DNA of 64,000 nt from Pseudomonadota bacterium (GCA_022843465.1 JALHNO010000008.1:57688-121687), one strand, 5' to 3'; counted from the first letter of the stretch, positions 1 to 8,441 are shown. Program-made: numbers and translations. The notes: generated by a model not told the origin, from the sequence alone.

Positions 1-119
1 CCCCGCGACTATTTCCCCGTGGTCCCCCGAACATCCGCAAGCAACCAATCGACAAACCGCTGCGCCTGCGGCCGCAACCGGCGATGCGCCGGATACACGA
101 TGTAATACGACCAGCGCGC
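1..119. repeat. Direct duplication of the 3' end of the neighbouring LysR gene (copy 1)
   Basis: Bases 1-119 are repeated without a visible mismatch at 259-377. The second copy is the 3' end of the LysR gene that ends at 267, including its stop codon, so copy 1 is a detached duplicate of the last roughly 36 codons. The repeat may extend left beyond the window. The 139 bases between the copies hold a hairpin typical of the REP sequences elsewhere in this window. Confidence 0.9.
9..119 (-). pseudogene. Detached C-terminal fragment of a LysR regulator
   Basis: Read on the minus strand, this piece encodes the same C-terminal residues as the intact LysR gene (RWSYYIVYPAHRRLRPQ onward to RGTTGK) and the same TAG stop. 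Upstream of it the frame runs into REP sequence (codons for PSPAKREKGTS), which is not protein-like. It has no start, DNA-binding domain or effector domain of its own, so I read it as a duplicated relic rather than a gene. A second, diverged LysR gene lying to the left of the window cannot be excluded. Confidence 0.75.
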
Positions 120-127
120 GCTAGTTC

Positions 128-152
128 CCTTCTCCCGCTTTGCGGGAGAAGG
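128..152. repeat. REP-like perfect hairpin
   Basis: An 11-bp perfect stem (CCTTCTCCCGC at 128-138, GCGGGAGAAGG at 142-152) closes a TTT loop. The same stem recurs in variant form in the arrays at 25.35-25.69 kb and 53.4-54.1 kb. It lies exactly between the two copies of the LysR 3' end. Confidence 0.8.
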
Positions 153-266
153 TGCCGAAGGCGGATGAGGGTGGTTGGGGTAGCGTCGAGGTCTGCCCGC
201 GTTGGAGAGTACGCTGTTCGGCCGGGCTGATATAACACCAGAACTTCCCACCAACTCACCCCGCGA

Positions 267-1163
267 CTATTTCCCCGTGGTCCCCCGAACATCCGCAAGC
301 AACCAATCGACAAACCGCTGCGCCTGCGGCCGCAACCGGCGATGCGCCGGATACACGATGTAATACGACCAGCGCGCCTGGATGCGCGGCCCGGGCAGGG
401 TGATCAGACTGCCGTCGTCGAGCCAGGGCTGCACGATGCGTTCGCGCGCCAGCGCGGCCCCCAGCCCATGGGCCGCAGCATGCAGGGCATCGGTGCTGTC
501 GCTGAAGGTATAGCGCTCCTCGAACTGCGCGCCGTGCACATCGGCCGCGCGAAACCAGTCCTGCCAGCCCTGCCGGGCGAGATCGGCAATCAGCGGCAGG
601 CGGGCAACCTGATCGGCACTGCGCAGTGTGCGTGTGCCGGGTAGCTTGGGCGAAGCCACCGGAAACAGCGACTCGTCCATCAGCGGCAATGCAGTCAGAC
701 CCGGCCAGTGTCCCGGCCCGTGGCGGATCGCAAAATCCGCCGAGCCGCTATCGAAGCGCGTCAACGCCACCTCGGTTTCGAAATGCACATGCGTCTCCGG
801 ATGCAGGGCGGCATAACGTGGCAGCCGCGGCATCAGCCAGACGTAGACCAGTGAATGCAGGGTGCTGATGCGAATCCTCTGCTGGCCGGCATCGGGTTGT
901 CGCAGCGCCTTGAGCACGGCATCAAGATCGGTCAGCGCCGTACTTGCCGCATCGGCCAGCTTGCGGCCTTCGCTGGTCAGCGAGACGCCGCGTGCGTGTC
1001 GCTGGAACAGGGCCGCACCCAGGCGCGCCTCCAGTTTGCGGACATGATGACTGACCGCGCTCGCAGTCAGATGCAGTTCCTCGCCGGCATGGGCGAAGTT
1101 CTGGTGGCGTGCCGCCGATTCGAATGCCGCCAGTGCCGGCAGCCAATCCGGTCTCAGGTTCAT
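267..1163 (-). CDS. LysR-family transcriptional regulator (GcvA-like)
   Basis: A 298-residue DNA-binding regulator of usual LysR length. Residues 1-60 form the winged helix-turn-helix (FAHAGEELHLTASAVSHHV, then the family ending VSLTSEGR), followed by a periplasmic-binding-protein-like effector domain (about 90-298). I place the start at the ATG at 1163 because TTGAGG lies just upstream and the protein then begins directly with the HTH. A longer frame to 1250 would add a poorly conserved leader. The gene is divergent from a DMT-family permease with about 100 bp between starts, the usual layout for a LysR protein controlling its neighbour; the effector is unknown. Its 3' end is duplicated at 1-119. 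Confidence 0.9.
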   Translation of the reverse strand: MNLRPDWLPALAAFESAARHQNFAHAGEELHLTASAVSHHVRKLEARLGAALFQRHARGVSLTSEGRKLADAASTALTDLDAVLKALRQPDAGQQRIRISTLHSLVYVWLMPRLPRYAALHPETHVHFETEVALTRFDSGSADFAIRHGPGHWPGLTALPLMDESLFPVASPKLPGTRTLRSADQVARLPLIADLARQGWQDWFRAADVHGAQFEERYTFSDSTDALHAAAHGLGAALARERIVQPWLDDGSLITLPGPRIQARWSYYIVYPAHRRLRPQAQRFVDWLLADVRGTTGK

Positions 1164-1264
1164 ATCAGCCTCAAATGTGATTTGTGTCTGTCCCGCATAA
1201 GGCGCGCTTGCTTGCTCCAATGGAAACAGCACAATGACGCCCTGCCACAAATGATATTGCCGAT
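1164..1264. promoter_or_regulatory. Divergent intergenic control region, lysR / eamA
   Basis: The 101 bp between the two divergent starts must hold both promoters and, by family habit, the LysR operator. The stretch is relatively AT-rich for this genome. I could not pick out one convincing T-N11-A box, so only the region is claimed, not a site. Confidence 0.45.
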
Positions 1265-2164
1265 ATGAACAGTCTTGCCACCAGCTGCATCGAGACGCCG
1301 GCCAACAGCGAACGCGCCTGGCTCACGCCGCTGGAGCTGTGCCTGCTGGCTGCAATGTGGGGCGCGTCCTTCATGTTCCAGCGGGTGGCGGCACCTGAGT
1401 TCGGAACCCTGGCCCTGGTCGAGATCCGTCTGGGTCTGGGCGCCCTGGTCCTGCTGCCCTTCCTGTGGATCGCGCGCTCCAGTTTTCCGCTGCGGCTGTG
1501 GCCGCGCCTGGCCCTGATCGGCGCGATCAATTCGGCGATCCCGTTTGCCCTGTTCGCCTGGGGCGCCCAGCACGCCGCCGCTGGGGTTGGCGCCATCACC
1601 AACAGCATGGCGGTATTGTTCACCGCCCTGGTCGCCTTCCTCTTCTATGGCGAACGCATCGGCCTGCAACGCGCCATCGCGCTGATTGCCGGATTGGCCG
1701 GTGTGGTGGTGCTCGCCAGCGGCAAGACCGAAGGCGACAACGTCGCCGGTGCGGTCGCCGCCGGTGTTGCGGCGGCCTTCATGTACGGCATCGGCGCCAA
1801 CCTGCTGCGGCGACTGGTTCATGGCATTCCGCCGGTGGCATTGGCGGCGGCTACGCTCTCCTGCTCGGCCCTGTTGATGCTTCCGGTCGCTGTCGCCAGC
1901 TGGCCTGAGCAGCAGATTTCTCCGAAGGCCTGGTTCGCCGCGGTGATGATCGGCTTCGTCTGCACCGGCGCCGCCTATGCGCTCTACTATCGCCTGATCC
2001 AGCGCGTCGGCGCCGCGCGTGCGGTCACCGTCACCTATCTGGTTCCGCTGTTCGCCGTCGCCTGGGCCTGGATGCTGCTCGGCGAAGCCCTGACCCTTCC
2101 GATGGCGATTGCCGGTGCCCTGATCATTGGCAGTGTGGCGCTGAGTCAGCGCGCGGCGTCGTGA
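1265..2164 (+). CDS. DMT-superfamily (EamA) permease
   Basis: A 299-residue inner-membrane protein with about ten hydrophobic segments arranged as two tandem EamA repeats, the normal size of drug/metabolite exporters of the RhaT/YdcZ type. The first repeat starts near LCLLAAMWGASFMFQRV, and the second near AGVAAAFMYGIGANLLRR with its end at LGEALTLPMAIAGALII. Members usually export amino acids or other small metabolites; the substrate cannot be read from sequence. It is divergent from the LysR gene, which probably controls it. No strong ribosome binding site is visible before the ATG at 1265. Confidence 0.88.
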   Translation: MNSLATSCIETPANSERAWLTPLELCLLAAMWGASFMFQRVAAPEFGTLALVEIRLGLGALVLLPFLWIARSSFPLRLWPRLALIGAINSAIPFALFAWGAQHAAAGVGAITNSMAVLFTALVAFLFYGERIGLQRAIALIAGLAGVVVLASGKTEGDNVAGAVAAGVAAAFMYGIGANLLRRLVHGIPPVALAAATLSCSALLMLPVAVASWPEQQISPKAWFAAVMIGFVCTGAAYALYYRLIQRVGAARAVTVTYLVPLFAVAWAWMLLGEALTLPMAIAGALIIGSVALSQRAAS

Positions 2165-2215
2165 ACTGATTTTTCTGATCGTGGCTTGAAGGGCCAGAGC
2201 TGGTGCAAGCAGCAC

Positions 2216-2321
2216 ATAGAAGGGCGCAATAACCGAAGGGCATTGCGCCGCATTGATGTTTCCTTCCCGTGTGAGGACAGTGCGAGCAGTCCGGCGCAAT
2301 GCCCTCTGGTCACTGCGCCTT
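2216..2321. repeat. GGCGCAAT double-hairpin element, copy 1
   Basis: Two inverse hairpin arms flank a short centre. The left arm has GGCGCAAT and ATTGCGCC around an 11-nt loop. The right arm is the inverted version (GGCGCAATGCCC then a degraded GGTCACTGCGCC). Two further copies lie at 2951-3043 and 3718-3846 in the same orientation. This is a BIME-like arrangement. The copy overlaps the possible start of the next ORF. Confidence 0.8.
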
Positions 2322-2936
2322 GCGTTCCTGCTCCAGATCACTTGCACAGGTTTCGCCTACGCAGCAAGATCGCTACCCTCACACGGCGCCCCATCGGAAC
2401 ACGTCATCGTCATGCCTTCCTTCAGTTCCGAATTCGAAAAGTCCTGGAAGCAGCGCGCAAGGGCGCTGGGGCGGGATCTGACCTCGGAAGAGGCGACCGA
2501 GGTGGAAGGGCAGCTCTTCCAGGCCTGGATCGATGCGGGTCGCCTGGACGAACTCATTCGCAGCGTTCTGCAGAAGTATGGTCAGGAGGGTGGTCTGGTC
2601 GATATCGCCGTGCTCGGTCATCACTTCCGTCAGACGCGCGATGCCAAGCGCATCCACGCCCTGTTCGGTAGTCTGCTGTCACGCCGCGTCAAGGCCTTTC
2701 ACCAGTGGTGGCCGCGGGCCAGCATCGGCCATGTCGGTTGCATGCAGGCTGCTGCACATGCGTCGGCGCAGGCCATGGATGCCTACGTCGAATACTTCAT
2801 GAGCCTTGATGCGCTCGGGCTGCATGCAGAGCGGGAGGCGCTGAGTGAAGAAATGGAGCGTTTCCAGGCGCGCCTGCCGGCCCAGGATGTACTGCCAAAG
2901 AAGCGTCCAGCCGTCGTCGACTACCCGGATTCGTGA
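2256..2936 (+). CDS. Hypothetical protein, possibly exported
   Basis: I do not recognise this protein. Read from the ATG at 2256 it has 226 residues. A basic start and a hydrophobic stretch (LRLAFLLQITCTGFAYAA) look like a signal peptide, and the rest is a soluble, mostly helical protein. The first 20 or so codons lie inside the repeat element at 2216-2321, so that element would supply the start codon and n-region. The more conservative start is the ATG at 2412 (174 residues, MPSFSSEFEKSW), which has no clear Shine-Dalgarno. Codon choice in the body looks genuinely coding. It is followed after 14 bp by another copy of the element. Confidence 0.5.
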   Translation: MFPSRVRTVRAVRRNALWSLRLAFLLQITCTGFAYAARSLPSHGAPSEHVIVMPSFSSEFEKSWKQRARALGRDLTSEEATEVEGQLFQAWIDAGRLDELIRSVLQKYGQEGGLVDIAVLGHHFRQTRDAKRIHALFGSLLSRRVKAFHQWWPRASIGHVGCMQAAAHASAQAMDAYVEYFMSLDALGLHAEREALSEEMERFQARLPAQDVLPKKRPAVVDYPDS

Positions 2937-2950
2937 GCCCGGTGTCCTGC

Positions 2951-3043
2951 GCCGGTTGCGGATCGCAGCACCGTAGGGCGCAACAACCGAAGGGCATTGC
3001 GCCGCATGGAAGTTTCCTCGTAGCGCGGGTGTTCGCCGAGCAA
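2951..3043. repeat. GGCGCAAT double-hairpin element, copy 2 (right arm missing)
   Basis: This copy is nearly identical over about 93 bp to 3718-3812, including a shared left extension (GGTTGCGGATCGCAGCACCG). It has the first hairpin arm and the centre but stops before the second arm. It ends four bases before the next ORF start. Confidence 0.85.
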
Positions 3044-3047
3044 CCTG

Positions 3048-3686
3048 ATGAAAGGCACAATGATCCCGACCACGGACATCGCAGGCTTGCAACTACCGGT
3101 CCAGGTCGCCAAGGCGCTGCTGGCCCGGCAACCCAGGCTGAGGACGCTGAGCGAGGCCGCCAAGCAACGCAGCGTGTTCTGGCGGCTGCTCAACTTCAGG
3201 GCGGCCATTGTCGAGCATCCGGTTCCGCTTGCAGAGGAGCTTTCGTTCTGGGCGATGGAATCGGATCAGGCACTCGAAGATTTTCTGTTCGACAAGCTAC
3301 TCGCTGCCTTGCCGCCGGACGGGATCTCGGTTGATCTCGGCAAGCTTCCCTCCGGCTATCTTCCGCTGCTGGAGGTGCTGGGATTCGAGCAACACCGTCA
3401 GTTTGAAGGCTGGACCGCGGCGATCAACATCGGCGTGGCGAAGCTGCGCAGCATCTGCGCCTGCTACGTCCAGCTGGGTCTGACCGATGAGGCGGCAGCG
3501 CTCGATCGCGTTGGCCGGCAGCTTTCCCTGTGTGTGGAAGTGTGCGACGAAACCGAGGGCCTTCTTGAGCTTGCCTACTCTTCTGTGCCCAACAGCACGG
3601 CCACGCTCGAAGCGCGCATCCCATATCTGCTTGGGTATGTCCGCAGCAGACCGGACTGCTTTGGCGAGCCCGCCACTGGCCGATAG
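3048..3686 (+). CDS. Hypothetical protein between two direct repeats
   Basis: A 212-residue soluble protein that I cannot assign to a family. It has no signal peptide or membrane segment and is rich in Leu and Ala with helical-looking segments. Two ATGs, at 3048 and 3060, are possible starts; neither has a strong Shine-Dalgarno. The ORF sits between two near-identical direct copies of a roughly 95-bp repeat (2951-3043 and 3718-3812), so ORF plus repeat looks like one unit that could be gained or lost by recombination. It shows no clear similarity to the product of 2256-2936. Confidence 0.6.
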   Translation: MKGTMIPTTDIAGLQLPVQVAKALLARQPRLRTLSEAAKQRSVFWRLLNFRAAIVEHPVPLAEELSFWAMESDQALEDFLFDKLLAALPPDGISVDLGKLPSGYLPLLEVLGFEQHRQFEGWTAAINIGVAKLRSICACYVQLGLTDEAAALDRVGRQLSLCVEVCDETEGLLELAYSSVPNSTATLEARIPYLLGYVRSRPDCFGEPATGR

Positions 3687-3717
3687 ACCGCCACCGTAGC
3701 CACGGTATCTCCGCTTT

Positions 3718-3846
3718 CGCCGGTTGCGGATCGCAGCACCGTCGGGCGCAATAACCGAAGGGCATTGCGCCGCATGGAAGTTTCCTCGTCGCGCGCGTGT
3801 TCGCCGAGCAATCCGGCGCAATGCCCTTCGGTTATTGCGCCCTACC
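3718..3846. repeat. GGCGCAAT double-hairpin element, copy 3 (complete)
   Basis: The best-preserved copy. It holds the left extension, then arm 1 (GGGCGCAATAACCGAAGGG to ATTGCGCC), a centre of about 40 nt shared with copy 2, and arm 2 as a near-exact inverse (GGCGCAATGCCCTTCGG to TATTGCGCCC). The whole element can fold into one long stem or two separate hairpins. Its right arm supplies the stop codon and last codons of the TPR gene on the minus strand. Confidence 0.88.
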
Positions 3847-4935
3847 TTCCTGCAATCGCTCGCGCACGCGCCGCGCGTAGCGTACATAGTCAGGACCGAG
3901 CAGGGCGCGCAGTTCGGCGTCATTGAGATAGCCCGAAGCCTGGCGATAGGCCTTGCGCGCCTGCTGCGAGGCGATCCAGCGTTGCTCGAAGCCGGCGAGA
4001 TCGAGTGCGGTGATGATGTTCGCCTGCGGATGCTGGCGACGATATTCGGCGACACGACCGCTGTGGCGGGCGATCAGTTCGGTCAGGCTGGTTCGCGCAG
4101 GCAGACATTCGATATGCAGGGGCGGTCCGTAGCGGTAGGCCGGCTCATTGCCGCAGAGTGTGCTCAGATGTGCGCCGTCGTCGTAGCGGGTGCTGCACTC
4201 GGTCAGTTCAAACGCCTGGTCAGCGCTGCGCAGCCAGCGACTGATCGGATTGGCGCGTCGTTGCGTGCTTGGCTCAACCGTAAAGCTGATCACGCCGACC
4301 TCGCCCTCGACATCGCTGAAGCAACCGATCAGCACCCGTTGGGCCAGGCTGGCACGCAGTCCATTTGCTTCGGCATCGGCGACGAGTTGAAGTCCGAGCC
4401 GCGAAAGATCTTCCAGCCGCTGGCGATGGAATCGCCGTTGATACTCCGGAAAACCGTTCGGATCGGCCACGGTGAGGCCCGGAGCCGGTTCGTCGAGCGC
4501 CTGTCTGACCTGCTCGACGATGCGTTCGATGACGGCGTCGTCGGGGTCATTGCGGCGTGCCCTGAAGCTACCGCTGGCGCGCTCATCGGGGCGTGGCGGC
4601 GAACGTGCGGGCGCAGCAATGGCTCCCGCGGCCGCGGTCGGCTGCGCCTCGCGCAGTTCATCCTCAAGCTGTGCGCGCAGTTGCATCGCAGGCAGATAGT
4701 CCGGTCGCCGTTGCAGCACGTTTTCCACTGCCTCGAACGACTCGAAGGCACGACCCAGCCGGCCCAGCACCTGGGCGCGGTGCCAGTGCAGCGCAGCCGA
4801 TGCCGGGTGTTCGATCAGCAGCCGGTCGAGATGCTGCAGCGCATCGTCACTGCGCGACTCCGCCAGTGCCTGCTTGAAGCGATCAAATTCTGGATGCTGC
4901 AGCGACACCCGGCTGACCCCTGTCGATTGGTGCAT
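3832..4935 (-). CDS. TPR-containing protein of unknown function
   Basis: A 367-residue soluble protein. The first 100 residues resemble tetratricopeptide helices (DALQHLDRLLIEHPASAAL, then HWHRAQVLGRLGRAFESFEA). A low-complexity Ala/Pro linker (about 100-125) leads to an unrecognised C-terminal domain of about 240 residues ending in basic helices. TPRs usually mediate protein contacts. It follows the methyltransferase gene on the same strand after 126 bp and could be co-transcribed. The TAA stop and last codons lie inside the repeat arm at 3718-3846, so the natural C terminus may have been replaced when that repeat inserted. Confidence 0.7.
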   Translation of the reverse strand: MHQSTGVSRVSLQHPEFDRFKQALAESRSDDALQHLDRLLIEHPASAALHWHRAQVLGRLGRAFESFEAVENVLQRRPDYLPAMQLRAQLEDELREAQPTAAAGAIAAPARSPPRPDERASGSFRARRNDPDDAVIERIVEQVRQALDEPAPGLTVADPNGFPEYQRRFHRQRLEDLSRLGLQLVADAEANGLRASLAQRVLIGCFSDVEGEVGVISFTVEPSTQRRANPISRWLRSADQAFELTECSTRYDDGAHLSTLCGNEPAYRYGPPLHIECLPARTSLTELIARHSGRVAEYRRQHPQANIITALDLAGFEQRWIASQQARKAYRQASGYLNDAELRALLGPDYVRYARRVRERLQEGRAQ

Positions 4936-5061
4936 TCATACGGCCGTGGATCGCGATCACGTCTGGCCGGCCGCCTGCACGGAGATTGCGCCTGCGATGC
5001 GCGCACTGTCAACGCACTGGCGTGGCGGCGCACGAAGAGCTGGAGTCAGCCGTGGACGCCT

Positions 5062-5985
5062 TCAGCGGGCCGGCTTCTGCAAGACCGCTTCCAGTGCCTG
5101 GTGCGCGTCGTGATTCTGCTCCCAGTGGATCAGGTCGAGCCCCACACGCGCGGCCGTCTGCCGGAACCAGGACTCGCTCAGATAGGAGATATGCGCAGGC
5201 ACATGCAGATAGCTGTAGTCGCGCCAGGGTCCGATGCCGTCTGCGGTCTTCCAGAGCGCCGGTCGATACGGTGCGGTGATGTAGATCTTGCCGCCGGGCT
5301 GCAGCAGCGGCATCAGCTGCGCCAGCATCAGGTTGGGATCGGGCACGTGCTCGATGACATGCGTAAGCGAGATCAGCTGCATTGCCGGCATCGGCGCGAG
5401 ATTCTCCAGGGCACCGACCTGATAGTGATCGACCCAGGGGCAGGATTGCACGCACTCGCTGCTGACGTCCTGCGCCCAGGTCTGGGCATCCGGCCTGTGC
5501 CGCTTGACGGCCTTGGATACCCAGGCCAGGCCGGCACCGACTTCCAGGCAATGGGCACCGGCGGCGGGCGTGAGATCGAGGCGCTGCAGTCGCTCGGAAT
5601 AGAAGTCGAGAATGCGGGCGGCCTGTTCGGGGTCGCTGTAGTGCGGATCGCTGAACTGCTCGGAATTCTGGTACAGCGTGATCAGGTCCTGGGTGCTGGG
5701 AACCGGCTCCAGATAGACCACCTCGCAGCGGGCGCACTGCAACAGTTGATAGGCATCGCGCTCGAATGGGCCGTGATGGGTGACGCCGACCTCGCCCAGA
5801 ACGAGATGCTGGCCATCGGCCTGCAGACAGTAGCGACAGGGCTGGCCCAGTTGCTCTGCAGCGGGTTCGGCACCGCGATTCCAGGCACGCCAGCTGTCGC
5901 GCACGCGCAACAGGCCAGCGCGCAACGCCTGTTTGGCTCCACTCGGAATGCGTCGAATGACGGGGCGGAGGAATCCTGGATACAT
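5062..5985 (-). CDS. Class I SAM-dependent methyltransferase with N-terminal zinc-ribbon-like Cys pairs
   Basis: From the ATG at 5985 the protein has 307 residues. Two Cys pairs near the N terminus (CRYC and, later, CARC) look like a small zinc ribbon. A Rossmann methyltransferase domain follows, with motif I as CLEVGAGLAWVSKAVKRH, an acidic strand end (AQDVS) and the post-motif LTHVIEHVPDPNLML typical of Methyltransf_23/11 enzymes. The layout is common in methyltransferases of surface-glycan or secondary-metabolite pathways, but the substrate is not evident. The frame is open upstream to 6267, where codon use is poor, and no clear ribosome binding site decides the start. Confidence 0.75.
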   Translation of the reverse strand: MYPGFLRPVIRRIPSGAKQALRAGLLRVRDSWRAWNRGAEPAAEQLGQPCRYCLQADGQHLVLGEVGVTHHGPFERDAYQLLQCARCEVVYLEPVPSTQDLITLYQNSEQFSDPHYSDPEQAARILDFYSERLQRLDLTPAAGAHCLEVGAGLAWVSKAVKRHRPDAQTWAQDVSSECVQSCPWVDHYQVGALENLAPMPAMQLISLTHVIEHVPDPNLMLAQLMPLLQPGGKIYITAPYRPALWKTADGIGPWRDYSYLHVPAHISYLSESWFRQTAARVGLDLIHWEQNHDAHQALEAVLQKPAR

Positions 5986-6175
5986 GACACACCATTGTGT
6001 TGAAATTGAAAATCGCTGGACGCGTGGCCGATGCTGGAATGCCCAGATCATCGGCGCTGGCGCAGAGGCAGTCGCGCCCAAGCGGTGTCCTGCCACGATA
6101 GCGCAAGATGCGCGCGATCGCAGGCACTTGGCCGGGCCAGTGCAGCGTAGTGGCAGGATGTCCCGACCGAAAAGC

Positions 6176-6703
6176 TTACGCGCCGCCTGCGCGCTTGCGA
6201 GCCTTGGCGGGTTTCGTCGAAGTCTTTTTCTGTTTCTGCCTGGCGCGCTCGGCGCGATAGCGTTCAACGTACAGACCGGCGGGTACGCGCCGTATCGACT
6301 CTGCTATGACATCAAGCGCGACGTCCTCCAGTTGCTTGAAGCGCACGCAGCACTTGCCCATGTCGAGCTTCTTGCCGCTGGCAAGCCAGGCCTCACGAAA
6401 CCAGCGCGCATCCGCGCTGTCGTCGCCGCCCTCTCCCCAGTACACACCCATCAGGTAGATCGACATGTACTGCTTCTGCGAGGCCAGAGCGGCGAACGGC
6501 AGCGGCTGTCTGGGGTCGCAGTGATAGCCCTCGGCGAATACCCGATGCGGCACGTAGTAGCCGATCATGCCGTACTGCATACCCTCCTCGTAGTCACCGT
6601 CGAGATGGGCGCGGATGCATTCGCGTACCGCCTGCAGGGCGTTGCGGCGGTCGGGAGGCAGGGCCGCCAGGTATTCTGCAACCGTTGCGGCTTTGGATTG
6701 CAT
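6176..6703 (-). CDS. DUF1801 (YdhG-like) protein
   Basis: A 175-residue cytoplasmic protein of the DUF1801 family, whose fold relates to the YdhG/frataxin-like iron-binding group. Conserved family features seen are the N-terminal helix TVAEYLAALPPDRRNALQAV, the core EEGMQYGMIGYYVP and the segment SIYLMGVYWGEGG. The last 20 residues form a Lys/Arg-rich tail. GAGGTGATCCC before the ATG at 6703 is one of the best Shine-Dalgarno sites in this region. The biochemical role of the family is unsettled. Confidence 0.85.
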   Translation of the reverse strand: MQSKAATVAEYLAALPPDRRNALQAVRECIRAHLDGDYEEGMQYGMIGYYVPHRVFAEGYHCDPRQPLPFAALASQKQYMSIYLMGVYWGEGGDDSADARWFREAWLASGKKLDMGKCCVRFKQLEDVALDVIAESIRRVPAGLYVERYRAERARQKQKKTSTKPAKARKRAGGA

Positions 6704-6812
6704 GGGATCACCTCATTGCGCGAGTCGGCCTAGGCCCGAACCCGGACCGATGGGATGTCCGTCCGGCATGCCGCGAGTGTAAGCTTGCCGCATCGCCGGG
6801 TGTACTGCCTCC

Positions 6813-8438
6813 ATGTCGGACTGGAACCCACCACCGCAGCGCCAACCGCCGCTCTGGCTGACGGCCAGCTTGCTGCTGGTTACCCTGGTCGCCAGTATCT
6901 GGTTCGTCGATTTCGTCACCGATACCGGTGAGGCTTTGGAGGGTCGCCGCGTACAGGCGCTCGCCACTACCGCCGCGGCATCGCTGTCGCCGACCGCTGT
7001 AGCGACCTTGCAGGGCGTGCCGAGTGATTCTGGCAGCATTGCGCTGACTCGGGTGCGGACACAGTTGCGGCGCATCCATGCCGTCAATCCGGATTTCAGA
7101 TTCATCTACCTGATGCGTCCGGATGGCTCTGGCAGGCCGATTTTCCTCGCCGATGCCGAGGCCGAAGACTCCGATCAGTACTCGGCACCCGGTGATGTCT
7201 ACGATGGGCCGGCGGAGAAAATCCGACAGGTCTATGACACGGGAACGCCAGCCGTGGAACCGCCGGCTCGGGATCGCTGGGGTTACTGGGTCACCGGCCT
7301 GGCACCGATTCGTGCGGTGGAAAGCAATCAGGTCGTGGCTGTGCTCGGCATGGACCTCAATGCCGCCGACTGGCTGGCCACACGCGCCCGCTACCGCAGC
7401 TTCGCGCTGATCATCTCGGGCCTGGCGCTCACCCTGGTCGTGATCTTCCTGATCGGCACCCGCATGCAACAGCGCTCGCGTCTGCAGATTGAGGAGATCA
7501 ATGGGCGCCTCGGCCACGAACTGGCCGAATTGGCGCGTGCGCAGGAAGATCTTCGACTTGCCGATGTCGTGGTCCGCAACACCGAGGAAGGCGTGATGGT
7601 GCTCGGTCCCGAGCGCAACATCCAATCGGTCAATCCGGCGTTCGAGCGCATTACCGGCTTCAGTCAGGCCGAGGTGCTGGGCAAGAATCCGCGGCTGCTC
7701 GCTGGTGTCGATGCCGACAGGCCAGGATTCATCGAGGCCATTCATGCCGAGCTTGAGCAGGGTGGCAAGTGGGAGGGCACGCTGCCGGCGCAGCGCAGGA
7801 ATGGCGAGGCTTACCCGCAGGAAACCACGGTGAACCTGGTACGCAATCCATTGGGGGAAATCCAGCACTATGCCGTGGTGTTTCGTGATGCGACCCAGCA
7901 GAAGCAGCTGGAAGACCGCCTGCGCCTGCTCTCGGCTACCGATGGCCTGACCCAGGTACCGAATCGCCGCCTGTTCGACGAGACTCTGCAGCGCGAGTGG
8001 AATCGGGCGCTGCGCGACGGCACGCCGTTGGCCCTGATCATGGTCGACATCGATCATTTCAAGCCCTACAACGATTGCTACGGTCACGTTGCCGGTGACG
8101 AGTGCCTCAAGCAGGTCGCCGCCGCGATGCTGGCCAGCCTGCATCGCGGTGGCGACTTTGTGGCTCGTTATGGCGGGGAAGAGTTCGCGATCATCCTGCC
8201 CGCCACCGATGTCGTGCACGCCCGAGAGATTGCCGAGAAAGTTCGCCACGCAGTGCACCGGCTGGCGATAGCGCACAGGGAAAACTCCGCCGCCGATGTA
8301 GTGACCGTCAGTCTCGGCTGCGCCAGCGTGATTCCCGATCATGCCGATGATGGCGTCGATCTTGTCGAAGCCGCCGACCGCGCGCTCTACCAGGCCAAGC
8401 GCGAAGGCCGCGATCGTGTGGTGGTCGCCGTAACGTAG
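6813..8438 (+). CDS. Membrane-bound PAS-GGDEF diguanylate cyclase
   Basis: A 541-residue enzyme predicted to make cyclic di-GMP from two GTP. A membrane helix (about 13-33), a periplasmic sensor region (about 40-190) and a second helix (about 195-217) anchor it. A coiled segment leads to a PAS domain (about 245-365) and a C-terminal GGDEF domain. The active-site loop is intact as GGEEF at 454-458. An allosteric I-site RGGD lies at 445-448, exactly five residues upstream, so product inhibition is expected. There is no EAL domain. The gene is divergent from the DUF1801 gene and followed at once by a REP-like palindrome. Confidence 0.93.
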   Translation: MSDWNPPPQRQPPLWLTASLLLVTLVASIWFVDFVTDTGEALEGRRVQALATTAAASLSPTAVATLQGVPSDSGSIALTRVRTQLRRIHAVNPDFRFIYLMRPDGSGRPIFLADAEAEDSDQYSAPGDVYDGPAEKIRQVYDTGTPAVEPPARDRWGYWVTGLAPIRAVESNQVVAVLGMDLNAADWLATRARYRSFALIISGLALTLVVIFLIGTRMQQRSRLQIEEINGRLGHELAELARAQEDLRLADVVVRNTEEGVMVLGPERNIQSVNPAFERITGFSQAEVLGKNPRLLAGVDADRPGFIEAIHAELEQGGKWEGTLPAQRRNGEAYPQETTVNLVRNPLGEIQHYAVVFRDATQQKQLEDRLRLLSATDGLTQVPNRRLFDETLQREWNRALRDGTPLALIMVDIDHFKPYNDCYGHVAGDECLKQVAAAMLASLHRGGDFVARYGGEEFAIILPATDVVHAREIAEKVRHAVHRLAIAHRENSAADVVTVSLGCASVIPDHADDGVDLVEAADRALYQAKREGRDRVVVAVT

Positions 8439-8441
8439 TAA

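Noticed and set aside
2216..3846. A true integron cassette array
   Set aside because: The elements lack recognisable attC core sites and no integron integrase is visible; only the cassette-like layout is reported.
3724..6003. 759-codon open frame on the plus strand
   Set aside because: It lies antisense to the TPR and methyltransferase genes, has no family features, and is the usual GC-driven shadow frame.
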